Source: Puia dinghuensis (GTDB lineage: Bacteria > Bacteroidota > Bacteroidia > Chitinophagales > Chitinophagaceae). Taken from it: a stretch of 19,811 nucleotides of DNA. The position numbers were made by a program, and so were the translations under genes. Under the pieces are notes generated by a model. That model saw only the letters and a program-made list of their open reading frames with translations. It did not search any database and had not been told where the DNA came from. The stretch lies in NCBI GenBank assembly GCA_026224995.1, contig JAMFRX010000124.1:1-19811 (forward strand), written 5' to 3'. Shown in pieces: positions 1 to 7,305 of the stretch; within the stretch, counting starts at the first letter, position 1, and every line of letters starts with the position of its first letter.

Positions 1-414
1 AACCTGCTCTCGCTCAGAGGCCGGCTGCTGCTGCTGGTGGCCGGCACCATCGGGCGGTGGCCCGCCCCGGGCGATACCCAGCCATCCCTCCGTAAGACCT
101 GGCACATGCAGACCATCCGGCAGGTAGAACAACGGCTGGTCCATAGCCTGGAGGACATGCTGCCCTCACAGAAACAGCTGGCACGGGAGTTCGCCCTCAG
201 CGAGTCGACCCTCAAACGCCACTTCAAGGCCGTCTATGGCAAAACCATGTACGAATACTACCTGGAAAAGAAGATGGACCTGGCCAAATGCATGCTGCAG
301 GAAAAAAAGATCAGCGTCACCGAAACGGCCTATATGCTGGGCTACGAAAAGGTTAGCGCCTTCATCAGCATGTTCAAGAAGATGCATAAAGTCCTGCCCG
401 GCTCGCTAAAATAG
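1..414 (+). CDS. AraC-family transcriptional regulator, C-terminal part (5' end outside window)
   Basis: The reading frame is open from base 1 to a TAG stop at 412-414, so the gene enters from the left edge and only the last 137 residues are visible. The C-terminal 80 or so residues read as a double helix-turn-helix AraC/XylS DNA-binding domain. The first recognition helix lies around QLAREFALSESTLKRHFK. The second half contains the typical sequence ISVTETAYMLGYEKVSAFI followed by a phenylalanine-rich FKKMHK segment. A conserved-looking hydrophobic and proline-rich linker precedes it. The usual family ending (G.sPseyR) is altered to VLPGSLK. Such proteins bind promoters as one-component regulators; the effector domain is not in view, so ligand and targets are unknown. 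A GTG at 37 could be read as a start, but the frame continues upstream and the domain is plainly a C-terminal one. It ends 35 bp from a convergent lipoprotein gene. Confidence 0.88.
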   Translation, partial: NLLSLRGRLLLLVAGTIGRWPAPGDTQPSLRKTWHMQTIRQVEQRLVHSLEDMLPSQKQLAREFALSESTLKRHFKAVYGKTMYEYYLEKKMDLAKCMLQEKKISVTETAYMLGYEKVSAFISMFKKMHKVLPGSLK

Positions 415-449
415 TCTCCGCCGGAACACCCCTTTACCTTGATCTAAAT

Positions 450-1175
450 TTAATAAGAAGCCTGCAATACATTGATCTGCAATGGCGTAGAGGTGGAATT
501 TATTATCCCGCCCAGGAAAATAGTATACGCATTTCCCCCAATGAGCGCCACATTCGCCGCCGAAGCGATCACACTGTCCGTCCCGGCTTTCTTGACGATG
601 AGGTTGACGCTGCCCGGCGATACGGCCGTAAAGCTGTTGTAAAGAGTACTAGTGGCATTGTCGGCCGTTCCGCGGTTAGGCTGCGCCACCGTGGTGCCGA
701 TATAAAAATCCACCTGCGGATAGTTGGGACTCAGATTGAAGAACCGGTAGTTGGCAAGCGTCGCAGAGATCGTGCTAAAATTATCCTGGATCTTTACGGA
801 CTGGACCGCGCCGCCGCCCGGGAGGTTGTACAGCAATACCGTGTAGAAATTCAGGGTGTCGAACGCTGAAGCGGGCAGCTGGCTCACGATGCTGTCGGAA
901 CCGACGACCGCGAATTTTAACGTATAGTTTCCTGGACGGATCGTTCCGTAGCTGCTGGAGAAGGAACCTGGCGGTATCCCTGCCGGAGCAGTGGCAAGCG
1001 TATCGTTGAGGAAGACGTCAAGCGATGAGGCATAGATCGCCTCGTTAATAAGTGTCAGGTAAGAGACTGGGGTCGTGGTAAGATTGGAACCGGTTTTTGC
1101 ACAACCTGCGCCCATAATTACCAGAGATACCAAAAATGTTGCTGCTAATCCTAAATTTTTTGTGCTTTTTCTCAT
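450..1175 (-). CDS. DUF4397-domain lipoprotein
   Basis: This encodes a 241-residue exported protein if started at the ATG at 1173-1175. A longer frame starts at 1199, but the N-terminus beginning MRKSTKNLGL is the better signal peptide: two basic residues, then a hydrophobic run ending in MGAGC, a lipobox-like site whose cysteine would be lipidated. The mature part is rich in Ser, Thr, Asn and Gly and in beta-strand patterns. It resembles DUF4397 proteins in the segments SYLTLINEAIYASSLDVFLN, the central LPASAFDTLNFYTVLLYN, and YRFFNLSPNYPQVDFYIG. DUF4397 proteins are cell-envelope lipoproteins with two Ig-like beta domains and no known activity. It lies downstream of the DUF4399 lipoprotein gene on the same strand, separated by 109 nt that include a hairpin, so it may be transcribed separately. 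No clear promoter was found. The function is unassigned. Confidence 0.8.
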   Translation of the reverse strand: MRKSTKNLGLAATFLVSLVIMGAGCAKTGSNLTTTPVSYLTLINEAIYASSLDVFLNDTLATAPAGIPPGSFSSSYGTIRPGNYTLKFAVVGSDSIVSQLPASAFDTLNFYTVLLYNLPGGGAVQSVKIQDNFSTISATLANYRFFNLSPNYPQVDFYIGTTVAQPNRGTADNATSTLYNSFTAVSPGSVNLIVKKAGTDSVIASAANVALIGGNAYTIFLGGIINSTSTPLQINVLQASY

Positions 1176-1241
1176 GATATGCGTTTTTTCCAACTCCATG
1201 ACAACACCTACGGGTTTTTCGTTGCGCGGGTTGCTTTCTAA

Positions 1242-1275
1242 TACGACTCCCCCCGGATAAGCCGGGGGAGTCGTA
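1242..1275 (-). terminator. Hairpin downstream of the DUF4399 gene
   Basis: A nearly perfect inverted repeat (arms TACGACTCCCCC and GGGGGAGTCGTA around a short loop) begins 10 nt past the minus-strand stop at 1285. It is a strong stem, but no T-run follows it on the minus strand, so termination may be partial. It sits between the two lipoprotein genes and may lower read-through into the DUF4397 gene or protect the 3' end. Confidence 0.55.
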
Positions 1276-1284
1276 CAGGAAAAA

Positions 1285-1794
1285 TTATTTCACGGTTACA
1301 GTGATCGTGGTAGCCAGCTGGCTGCCATAGCTGCGATGTATGCCATCTGCAAATTGCAGGGTCAGCACATGCTTGCCGGGAGCGAGTGGTACTTCCGCCG
1401 TGGATTGGGCCTTGCCGAAATGCAGATGCGTGGAATCCTTTGGCACCACCGTACCCGCAGGAATGGAATCGCCCGCATCGATCAGCAGATGGTGGTGGCC
1501 CGTACCAGCGACGATCGCGCCAGCCGTGTCCAGCTTCAGGCCGTCAATGCCCATCTCGACCTTCACAGGCGACTTGACGGTTTGACCATCCTTAAGATTC
1601 TTGAAATAAACTTTGGCTCCGGCAGGAACCGCGGGAAGGGCCTGCACTGCCGAGCTGGAATCGGGCTTGGCCATAGCCATGGTATCCGTAGTAGCGGCCT
1701 TGGCTGTATCGCTGGTAGCGGCCTTGTCGCTTGCATTGTTACAGGCAACCATTCCTACGACCAAAGCAGCAGGAAGGAAATAGAATTTTCGCAT
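1285..1794 (-). CDS. DUF4399-domain lipoprotein
   Basis: This is a 169-residue protein starting at the ATG at 1792-1794. The N-terminus MRKFYFLPAALVVGMVAC is a lipoprotein signal peptide ending in a cysteine, followed by an Ala/Thr/Asp-rich flexible linker (about residues 20-55). The folded part, about residues 58-169, matches DUF4399. It has VYFKNLKDGQTVKSPVKVEMG near the start, the histidine cluster GTGHHHLLIDAG near residue 98, THLHFGKAQ near residue 122, and PLAPGKHVLTLQFADG with IHRSYGSQLA near the end. Family members are small secreted or lipid-anchored beta-sandwich proteins of unknown role. The clustered histidines could bind a metal, but that is inference. A near-consensus promoter (TACTTTTA, 1816-1823) lies 21 nt upstream. 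A hairpin follows the stop codon. Confidence 0.85.
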   Translation of the reverse strand: MRKFYFLPAALVVGMVACNNASDKAATSDTAKAATTDTMAMAKPDSSSAVQALPAVPAGAKVYFKNLKDGQTVKSPVKVEMGIDGLKLDTAGAIVAGTGHHHLLIDAGDSIPAGTVVPKDSTHLHFGKAQSTAEVPLAPGKHVLTLQFADGIHRSYGSQLATTITVTVK

Positions 1795-1815
1795 AAACTG
1801 GGTGATTTTTGGGAA

Positions 1816-1823
1816 TAAAAGTA
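1816..1823 (-). promoter_or_regulatory. Possible -7 promoter element for the DUF4399 gene
   Basis: The minus strand reads TACTTTTA, one base off the Bacteroidota TAnnTTTG element. It lies 21 nt before the ATG at 1794. A TTG lies 16 nt upstream of the TA, a little closer than the usual -33 spacing. This is a weak assignment. Confidence 0.35.
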
Positions 1824-1853
1824 CTTAATCTGGCAATACCAAGGCCAGGAGCA

Positions 1854-1887
1854 TAAAAAAAGCCCCACCGGCGTAAGCAGGCGGGGC
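1854..1887 (-). terminator. Rho-independent terminator with no assigned gene
   Basis: On the minus strand GCCCCGCC pairs with GGTGGGGC (one G-U pair) around a loop of about 10 nt. The stem is followed by seven T residues, a textbook intrinsic terminator. Read on the plus strand the stem has a mismatch and no T tail, so the direction is minus. It lies 60 nt upstream of the DUF4399 start codon. No convincing minus-strand protein gene precedes it in 1888-2283. It may therefore end a small RNA, or act as an attenuator in a long leader. Confidence 0.7.
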
Positions 1888-2283
1888 AATTAAATAACTG
1901 CAAGATAGCTTGGACGTTTCTCACAGCAGAGCCCTAAACAGGACAGGAAATTGGACATTTGTTTTTCACTGGTATGGATTGTGGTTTCAGTTGGCTGTTC
2001 ACATGGATACGGATCAAACATTCATTCACTGCAGCAAAGTTCCGTTACTGCGATGGCTTTTCAAATTCTGAAGATGAAGAATTGATTACCTTTTGTGCTT
2101 ATCTTACATCCTGATAACTGTATACACCTACACTTGCGCGATTGCCGAAATCCGGCTTGTAAACACCCCATCCTTTTTCTCGTAATCCTACCACGCATAA
2201 GCGTAAATTCCGAAGTGGAAGTCTTGCTAAAGACTGTTTTCGTTATCTTACAGCATCTTTTTATCAACTCAATAGTCTACCGG
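1888..2283. other. Gene-poor intergenic stretch
   Basis: This stretch of about 400 bp has lower G+C than its neighbours. It contains no ORF with a recognisable protein family; the short frames here (for example 2061-2267 minus, and the in-frame upstream extension of the lactonase) look fortuitous. Possible contents are the minus-strand transcript implied by the terminator at 1854-1887 and the promoter of the lactonase. A weak TACCTTTT near 2087 was seen, but no exact TAnnTTTG. Confidence 0.5.
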
Positions 2284-3420
2284 ATGCGTTTTACTTACCT
2301 GATGGCGTCGCTGCTCCTGTCGATGACAGGCTTCTCGCAGCAGTATTATCTTTTCGTCGGCACTTATACGGAAGGCCCTTTCAAGAACGGCGAGAGCAAG
2401 GGCATTTATGTCTATCGCTTCGATGGCGCCACGGGCGACCTGACTCCCGTAAGCACCGTTGCCACCGACAATCCCTCCTACCTGGCCGTGGCGCCAGGCG
2501 GAAAATTCCTGTATGCCGTCAACGAGACGGATGGGGCCAAACCCGGCAGCGTGAGCGCCTTCTCTTTCAATAAGTCCACCGGACAGCTGACCTTCATCGA
2601 TAAGCAGGCCAGCGGCGGAGACGATCCGTGCTACGTGACCGTGGACAAACATCAAAAATGGGCGATGGTCGCCAACTATGGCGGCGGCAGCTACTCCGCC
2701 TTACCGATCAGCCCCGACGGCTACCTGGCCCCGGCAACGCAGACAGTACAGCACCAGGGCAGCGGCCCCAACAAAGGCCGGCAGGCAACAGCACACGTCC
2801 ATTCCACCATCCTTTCGCCGGATGAAAAATACCTGGTCGTCTGCGACCTGGGCATCGATAAGCTCTCCGTGCTGAAATTCAATCCGGCCGGAGGCAAGAC
2901 GCCACTTGCTGGCGCAACGGATTCGGTAGTCGACATGCAGCCCGGCATCGGTCCCCGGCATACCGCCTTCTATCCCGGTAAGCCCTATGCGTATGTTATC
3001 GATGAGCTCGGCGGCACGGTAGACGCCTTCCATTATACCAACGGAAAGCTGACCCCGATCCAGCATATCTCCTCGCACCCTGATGGCTACCACGGCGATA
3101 TCGGCAGCGCCGATATCCATATCTCGCCCAATGGGAAGTTCCTGTATGCCTCCAACCGGGGAGATGCCAATAGCCTGGCTATCTTCGCGATCGACCCTTC
3201 CACCGGCAAGCTGACCCTCAAGGGATTTCAGCCCACCCTGGGCAAGACGCCGCGGAATTTCATGATCGACCCTACGGGCCATTGGCTGCTGGTTGCCAAC
3301 CAAAACGGGAAGAATGTGGTGGTGTTCAAGATAGACCCGGTCACGGGAATGCTAACAGATACCAATAAGCGCATCGAGCTGCCGGCGCCGGTCTGCTTGA
3401 AGATGGAGCCGGTGAATTAA
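2284..3420 (+). CDS. Exported lactonase-family seven-bladed beta-propeller protein (6-phosphogluconolactonase-like)
   Basis: This is a 378-residue protein from the ATG at 2284. That start is chosen because it gives a signal peptide (MRFTYLMASLLLSMTGFSQQ); the frame is open upstream to 2095, but that part has no family match. The rest reads as repeated propeller blades of the lactonase family (PF10282): YLFVGTYTEG at the start, YLAVAPGGKFLYAVNE, VTVDKHQKWAMVANYGGGS, STILSPDEKYLVVCDLG, HTAFYPGKPYAYVIDELGG, IHISPNGKFLYASNRGD and FMIDPTGHWLLVANQNGK. The HVHS and GPRH motifs typical of the family are present. Relatives include cytosolic 6-phosphogluconolactonase and muconate-cycloisomerase-like enzymes. 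The signal peptide here makes an extracytoplasmic sugar lactone more likely than the pentose-phosphate intermediate, but the substrate is not known. It is convergent with the M19 dipeptidase gene and the two stop codons overlap. Confidence 0.85.
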   Translation: MRFTYLMASLLLSMTGFSQQYYLFVGTYTEGPFKNGESKGIYVYRFDGATGDLTPVSTVATDNPSYLAVAPGGKFLYAVNETDGAKPGSVSAFSFNKSTGQLTFIDKQASGGDDPCYVTVDKHQKWAMVANYGGGSYSALPISPDGYLAPATQTVQHQGSGPNKGRQATAHVHSTILSPDEKYLVVCDLGIDKLSVLKFNPAGGKTPLAGATDSVVDMQPGIGPRHTAFYPGKPYAYVIDELGGTVDAFHYTNGKLTPIQHISSHPDGYHGDIGSADIHISPNGKFLYASNRGDANSLAIFAIDPSTGKLTLKGFQPTLGKTPRNFMIDPTGHWLLVANQNGKNVVVFKIDPVTGMLTDTNKRIELPAPVCLKMEPVN

Positions 3421-4496
3421 TCCTTCCACGCCCCGCGTAAAAAACGCAGCCAGTTGCCATGCAGGATATTCGCAATATCCGTTTGGCTATATCCTCTTTT
3501 TTCCAGTAGCCCCGTCATTTTCTGCAGGTCGGCGATCGTATCCAGGTCGTAGGGGGATTGCTCCCTGCCATAGCCTCCGTCCAGGTCGGTACCCATGCCT
3601 ACATGCAGGGTATTGCCGGCAATCTCGCAGATATGATCCATATGGTCGATGACCTTTTCCAGATTACAATGCATTGCCGCCGGATCGGATACGCCCCGCA
3701 CCCAGCCCGGCACCATCATCCAGGCATCGAGGGCGCCGCCGATAACGGCGCCTTTCGCTATCAGCGCCCGGATCATGTCGTCGCTGAACTGCCGGTTATG
3801 ATCCACAAGAGCCCGGCAGTTGTTATGGCTGGCCCAGACGGGACCATGGAAGAGCTCCATCGCATCCCAGAAAGCATCGTCGCAGAGATGCGTCGCGTCG
3901 AGGATGATGCCAAGCCGATCCATCTCGCGCAAAAGCGTTCTCCCCGCCTCCCTGAGGTGGCCCGTGCTGTCGGTACCGTTAGCATACCGGCCCGGACCAT
4001 AATGGGCGGGACCAAGCGCCCGCAGTCCATAGGCATAAGCCCGCTGCAGATAGTCGGGATGCACGATGGAGTCAGCCCCCTCCAGGCTTAGGATATAGCC
4101 GATGGGCTTATTGCCTGCCGGCTCCCCTGCTTCCCCCAGCCAACGCTCCAGATGATTTTCCAACGACGCAAGGTCAGTGATCATGACCATCTCGCCGGCC
4201 TCTTCCATCGCCTTGTACCAGGCCAGCTGCCCCTGGGTCTGGGCCCAGGCCTGCCAGGAGGAATGCCAACCCGGCAAGGGGTTATCCGGCGCCACAAACC
4301 GGCCTATCTGTGTGGCAACAACGAGGCCGATACCCCCGCGGCGTAGCTCCGGCAGCGATACCGTTCCCCTGGTCCTGTCCGGCTTATCGCTCAGTCCCTG
4401 CTCGCGGGCCCGGAGCGCATGGACAGGCAGCGTGAGGTCCCGGTTCCATTCAAGGGCATTCATGCTGAGATCTAAGTGTGCGTCAATGATAAACAT
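3417..4496 (-). CDS. Membrane dipeptidase family (peptidase M19) metallohydrolase
   Basis: This is a 359-residue protein starting at the ATG at 4494-4496. The metal site of family M19 is visible: H7 and D9 in DAHLDL, E139 in SLEGADS as the likely bridging glutamate, H203 in ILDATHL, H224 in VWASHNN, and an aspartate in GMGTDLDGG near residue 305. Renal dipeptidase-like enzymes use two zinc ions to cleave dipeptides, often accepting a C-terminal D-residue. In bacteria they act in dipeptide or peptidoglycan-peptide turnover. No signal peptide is present, so a cytoplasmic site is expected. The gene is divergent from the rhamnosidase gene with 63 nt between start codons. A TATATTTG element ends 7 nt before its ATG, so the mRNA leader should be minimal. 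Its stop shares the TTAA at 3417-3420 with the convergent lactonase gene. Confidence 0.9.
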   Translation of the reverse strand: MFIIDAHLDLSMNALEWNRDLTLPVHALRAREQGLSDKPDRTRGTVSLPELRRGGIGLVVATQIGRFVAPDNPLPGWHSSWQAWAQTQGQLAWYKAMEEAGEMVMITDLASLENHLERWLGEAGEPAGNKPIGYILSLEGADSIVHPDYLQRAYAYGLRALGPAHYGPGRYANGTDSTGHLREAGRTLLREMDRLGIILDATHLCDDAFWDAMELFHGPVWASHNNCRALVDHNRQFSDDMIRALIAKGAVIGGALDAWMMVPGWVRGVSDPAAMHCNLEKVIDHMDHICEIAGNTLHVGMGTDLDGGYGREQSPYDLDTIADLQKMTGLLEKRGYSQTDIANILHGNWLRFLRGAWKD

Positions 4497-4503
4497 ATAC
4501 GGG

Positions 4504-4511
4504 CAAATATA
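4504..4511 (-). promoter_or_regulatory. -7 promoter element for the M19 dipeptidase gene
   Basis: The minus strand reads TATATTTG, an exact TAnnTTTG Bacteroidota element, 7 nt before the ATG at 4496. No good TTG at the -33 position was seen. The predicted transcription start is within about two bases of the start codon. Confidence 0.6.
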
Positions 4512-4534
4512 CAGAACACATCCCCTGCGTATCC

Positions 4535-4542
4535 TATATTTG
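4535..4542 (+). promoter_or_regulatory. -7 promoter element for the rhamnosidase gene
   Basis: TATATTTG on the plus strand exactly matches TAnnTTTG. It lies 17 nt before the first ATG of the GH78 gene (4560), predicting a leader of about a dozen nucleotides. It is the divergent partner of the element at 4504-4511. Confidence 0.6.
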
Positions 4543-4559
4543 TTCCCTCAACCCCCGCC

Positions 4560-7262
4560 ATGATGAGAATAACGATCTCGCTTTTATCCGCCCTGCTCTG
4601 TACAGGTTCTGCTTTTTCCCAGGTCAGCGTATCCCACCTCCTCACGGAGAACATGCCGGATCCCATTGGCCTGGACAGCCGCCAGCCCCGTCTCAGCTGG
4701 CAGCTGAAGTCCGCGGACCGGGACGAGCTGCAGACGGCCTATGAGCTTCGCATCGACGAACACCCCGGCGGCAGCCGCTTCTGGACCTCCGGCAAGGTGC
4801 AAACAGATCAGTCCACCCAGGTGGTCTATGGGGGGCCCGACCTAAAGCCGGGCACAAAATATTTCTGGCAGGTGCGGGTCTGGGACAATAAAGGCCGTAG
4901 CTCCGCCTGGAGCACGCCGGCCTCCTGGCAGATGGGACTGCTCACACCGGGCGACTGGAAAGCTGCCTGGATACAGCCGGGCTTCAAAGAAACGGCCACC
5001 CAGCCCAGTCCTTTGCTGCGAACGACCTTCCAGGTCAGGAAAACCATCGCCTCCGCCACGGCCTATATCACCGCCCATGGCCTGTATGAAGCACAGCTCA
5101 ACGGCCGGCGCATCGGGGAAGCCTATCTCACACCCGGCTGGACATCCTACAACAAACGGCTCCAATACCAGGCTTACGACGTCACCACCCTCGTCACCCC
5201 TGGAAAGAATGCCATCGGCGCCATGCTGGGCAGCGGCTGGTACCGGGGCTATATCTGTTACGACTGGCAGCACAACGTCTACGGCAGCCAGCTCGGGCTC
5301 CTCCTGCAGCTGGTGATCCGCTATAAGGACGGCAGCGCCGACACCATCGCCTCCGGCCCGGGCTGGAAATCCACCGCCGGCGAGGTGCTCCACTCCGAGA
5401 TCTACGACGGCGAGACCATCGACCACCGCCAGGAGAAAAAAGGTTGGTCCCTTCCCGGCTATGACGACAGCGGCTGGAGCGACGTAAAACCTTTGGAGGT
5501 CCCTAAAGATAACCTTGTGGCTACGGCCAATGAACCCGTAAAAAAGCAGGAGACCTTCCATGCGCTCAAGCTGCTGACCACGCCCAAGGGTGAACATGTC
5601 ATCGACTTCGGCCAGAACCTCACGGGCTGGGTAATAGTAAAGATCAAAGGCCGGGCCGGCGATAGCATTCGCCTCTCACACGCCGAAGTGCTGGATAAAG
5701 CCGGTAATTTCTATACCGAGAACCTGCGCTTTGCAAAGGCGCAGGACGTCTTTATCCTGCGTGGCGGAGAACAAGAGGTCTTCGAGCCGCATTTTACGTT
5801 CCATGGTTTCCGCTATATCCGGATCGAAGGGCTCGACGGCCCCATCAACCCGGACGATTTCACAGCCGTAGCCCTCTACTCCAACATGCCCAGAACGGGT
5901 GAGTTCACCTGTTCCAACCCCATGATCAACCAGCTGCAGCACAATATCCAATGGGGACAGCAGGGGAACTTCGTCGACATCCCCACCGACTGCCCGCAAC
6001 GCGACGAACGGCTGGGCTGGACAGGCGACGCACAGGTCTTCTCCCGGACCGCGGCCTACAACCGGGGCGTGGACAACTTCTTCGCCAAATGGCTGAATGA
6101 CCTCACAGCCGATCAGCAGCCCAATGGCGCCGTCCCCTTCGTGATTCCCAATGTATCCGGCAAAGGCACCAGCGCCGGCTGGGCCGACGTCGCCACCATC
6201 ATACCCTGGAACCTCTATCTGGCCTATGGGGACAAACGCGTGCTTGAAACGCAATATCCCAGCATGAAAGCCTGGGTGGAGTATATCCGCGGACAGGCCA
6301 AAGACGACCTGTGGAACACCGGCTCCCACTTCGGCGACTGGCTCTTCTACCGACCCTTCGACGATAATGACGGACGCGCCGCCGTCACTGACAAATACCT
6401 GATAGCACAATGCTTCTATGCACATTCCACGCAGCTCCTGATCGACGCCGCGGGCGTGCTCGGGAAGAAAGAAGAGGCGGCCCGGTACAGTGTCCTGCTG
6501 CAACGGATAAAGGATGCTTTCTTACGCGAATATATGACACCCGATGGCCGGCTGGTCTCCGGAACGCAGACGGCTTATGTGCTGGCGCTTCAGTTCGATA
6601 TGCTGCCGGAAAACCTGCGTAAGCAGGCGGCCGAAAGACTGGTGAAGAACATCCAGGATTACGACTACCACCTTACCACCGGCTTCCTCGGCACACCCTA
6701 TCTCTGCCACGTGCTGAGCCGCTATAACTATACGCCGGTGGCCTACCGGCTGCTCTTACAGGATACCTACCCCTCCTGGCTCTATCCCGTAAAGATGGGG
6801 GCGACCACCATCTGGGAACGCTGGGACGGCATCCGCCCGGACAGCACTTTCCAGACTCCCGGCATGAACTCCTTTAACCACTATTCCTATGGAGCCATCG
6901 GCGACTGGATGTACCGCGTCGTGGCCGGCATAGATACCTATGAGGACGGGCCTGGCTATCAGCATAGCCATATCGCCCCGCATCCGGGCGGAGCGCTGAC
7001 TTCCGCCGCCGCCGATCTGGAGACCGGCTACGGAAGGATCAGCAGCCACTGGCAGCAGAAGGGCGACTCCCTGCTCATTGACGTCACGATACCAGCCAAT
7101 ACGACCGCAACCATCGATATCCCCGCACCCGAAGGCGGGCTCATCACCGAAAGCGGCCACAACCTGGCTACAGTAAAAGAGCTTAGCGTGGAAAACGTCG
7201 AACGGGGCAAGCTGAGTCTAAAAGCAGGCTCCGGAGAGTATCATTTTTGCATCTCAAAATAA
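4560..7262 (+). CDS. Exported alpha-L-rhamnosidase, glycoside hydrolase family 78
   Basis: This is a 900-residue protein from the first of two tandem ATGs (4560 and 4563). The frame is open back to 4476, but the signal peptide MMRITISLLSALLCTGSAFS fixes the start here. Domain order fits GH78: an N-terminal fibronectin/Ig-like domain (VSHLLTENMPDPIGLD to about residue 120), a beta-sandwich with LYEAQLNGRRIG and LTPGWTSYNKRLQYQAYDV, then the (alpha/alpha)6 barrel and a C-terminal beta domain. The catalytic region is clear. CPQRDERLGWTGD near residues 480-492 carries the acidic residues including the general acid. GATTIWERWDG near residue 751 carries the second catalytic glutamate. The enzyme inverts and releases terminal alpha-L-rhamnose from plant glycosides, pectin side chains or bacterial polysaccharides. 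The signal peptide suggests a periplasmic or surface site. No SusC/SusD genes are nearby, so the polysaccharide target is not indicated. Confidence 0.93.
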   Translation: MMRITISLLSALLCTGSAFSQVSVSHLLTENMPDPIGLDSRQPRLSWQLKSADRDELQTAYELRIDEHPGGSRFWTSGKVQTDQSTQVVYGGPDLKPGTKYFWQVRVWDNKGRSSAWSTPASWQMGLLTPGDWKAAWIQPGFKETATQPSPLLRTTFQVRKTIASATAYITAHGLYEAQLNGRRIGEAYLTPGWTSYNKRLQYQAYDVTTLVTPGKNAIGAMLGSGWYRGYICYDWQHNVYGSQLGLLLQLVIRYKDGSADTIASGPGWKSTAGEVLHSEIYDGETIDHRQEKKGWSLPGYDDSGWSDVKPLEVPKDNLVATANEPVKKQETFHALKLLTTPKGEHVIDFGQNLTGWVIVKIKGRAGDSIRLSHAEVLDKAGNFYTENLRFAKAQDVFILRGGEQEVFEPHFTFHGFRYIRIEGLDGPINPDDFTAVALYSNMPRTGEFTCSNPMINQLQHNIQWGQQGNFVDIPTDCPQRDERLGWTGDAQVFSRTAAYNRGVDNFFAKWLNDLTADQQPNGAVPFVIPNVSGKGTSAGWADVATIIPWNLYLAYGDKRVLETQYPSMKAWVEYIRGQAKDDLWNTGSHFGDWLFYRPFDDNDGRAAVTDKYLIAQCFYAHSTQLLIDAAGVLGKKEEAARYSVLLQRIKDAFLREYMTPDGRLVSGTQTAYVLALQFDMLPENLRKQAAERLVKNIQDYDYHLTTGFLGTPYLCHVLSRYNYTPVAYRLLLQDTYPSWLYPVKMGATTIWERWDGIRPDSTFQTPGMNSFNHYSYGAIGDWMYRVVAGIDTYEDGPGYQHSHIAPHPGGALTSAAADLETGYGRISSHWQQKGDSLLIDVTIPANTTATIDIPAPEGGLITESGHNLATVKELSVENVERGKLSLKAGSGEYHFCISK

Positions 7263-7305
7263 GACCGGGATCGAAACAATAATCTTTTTCGTATGTTGGT
7301 TCGAT

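Noticed and set aside
2061..2267. Minus-strand 68-codon frame as the gene ending at the 1854-1887 terminator
   Set aside because: The protein has no recognisable motif, is very basic, and ends more than 170 nt before the terminator. It is not supported as a gene.
2095..2283. In-frame upstream extension of the lactonase by 63 codons
   Set aside because: The translation is Cys/His-rich and unlike the family, whereas the ATG at 2284 opens a normal signal peptide.
4842..5597. Long minus-strand open frames inside the rhamnosidase gene (also 5676-6503)
   Set aside because: They lie opposite a complete GH78 gene with intact catalytic motifs, and their translations match no family. They are expected in G+C-rich coding DNA.
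3417..7262. A polysaccharide utilisation locus around the rhamnosidase
   Set aside because: There is no SusC/TonB receptor, SusD lipoprotein or hybrid two-component sensor in the window, and only one glycoside hydrolase.
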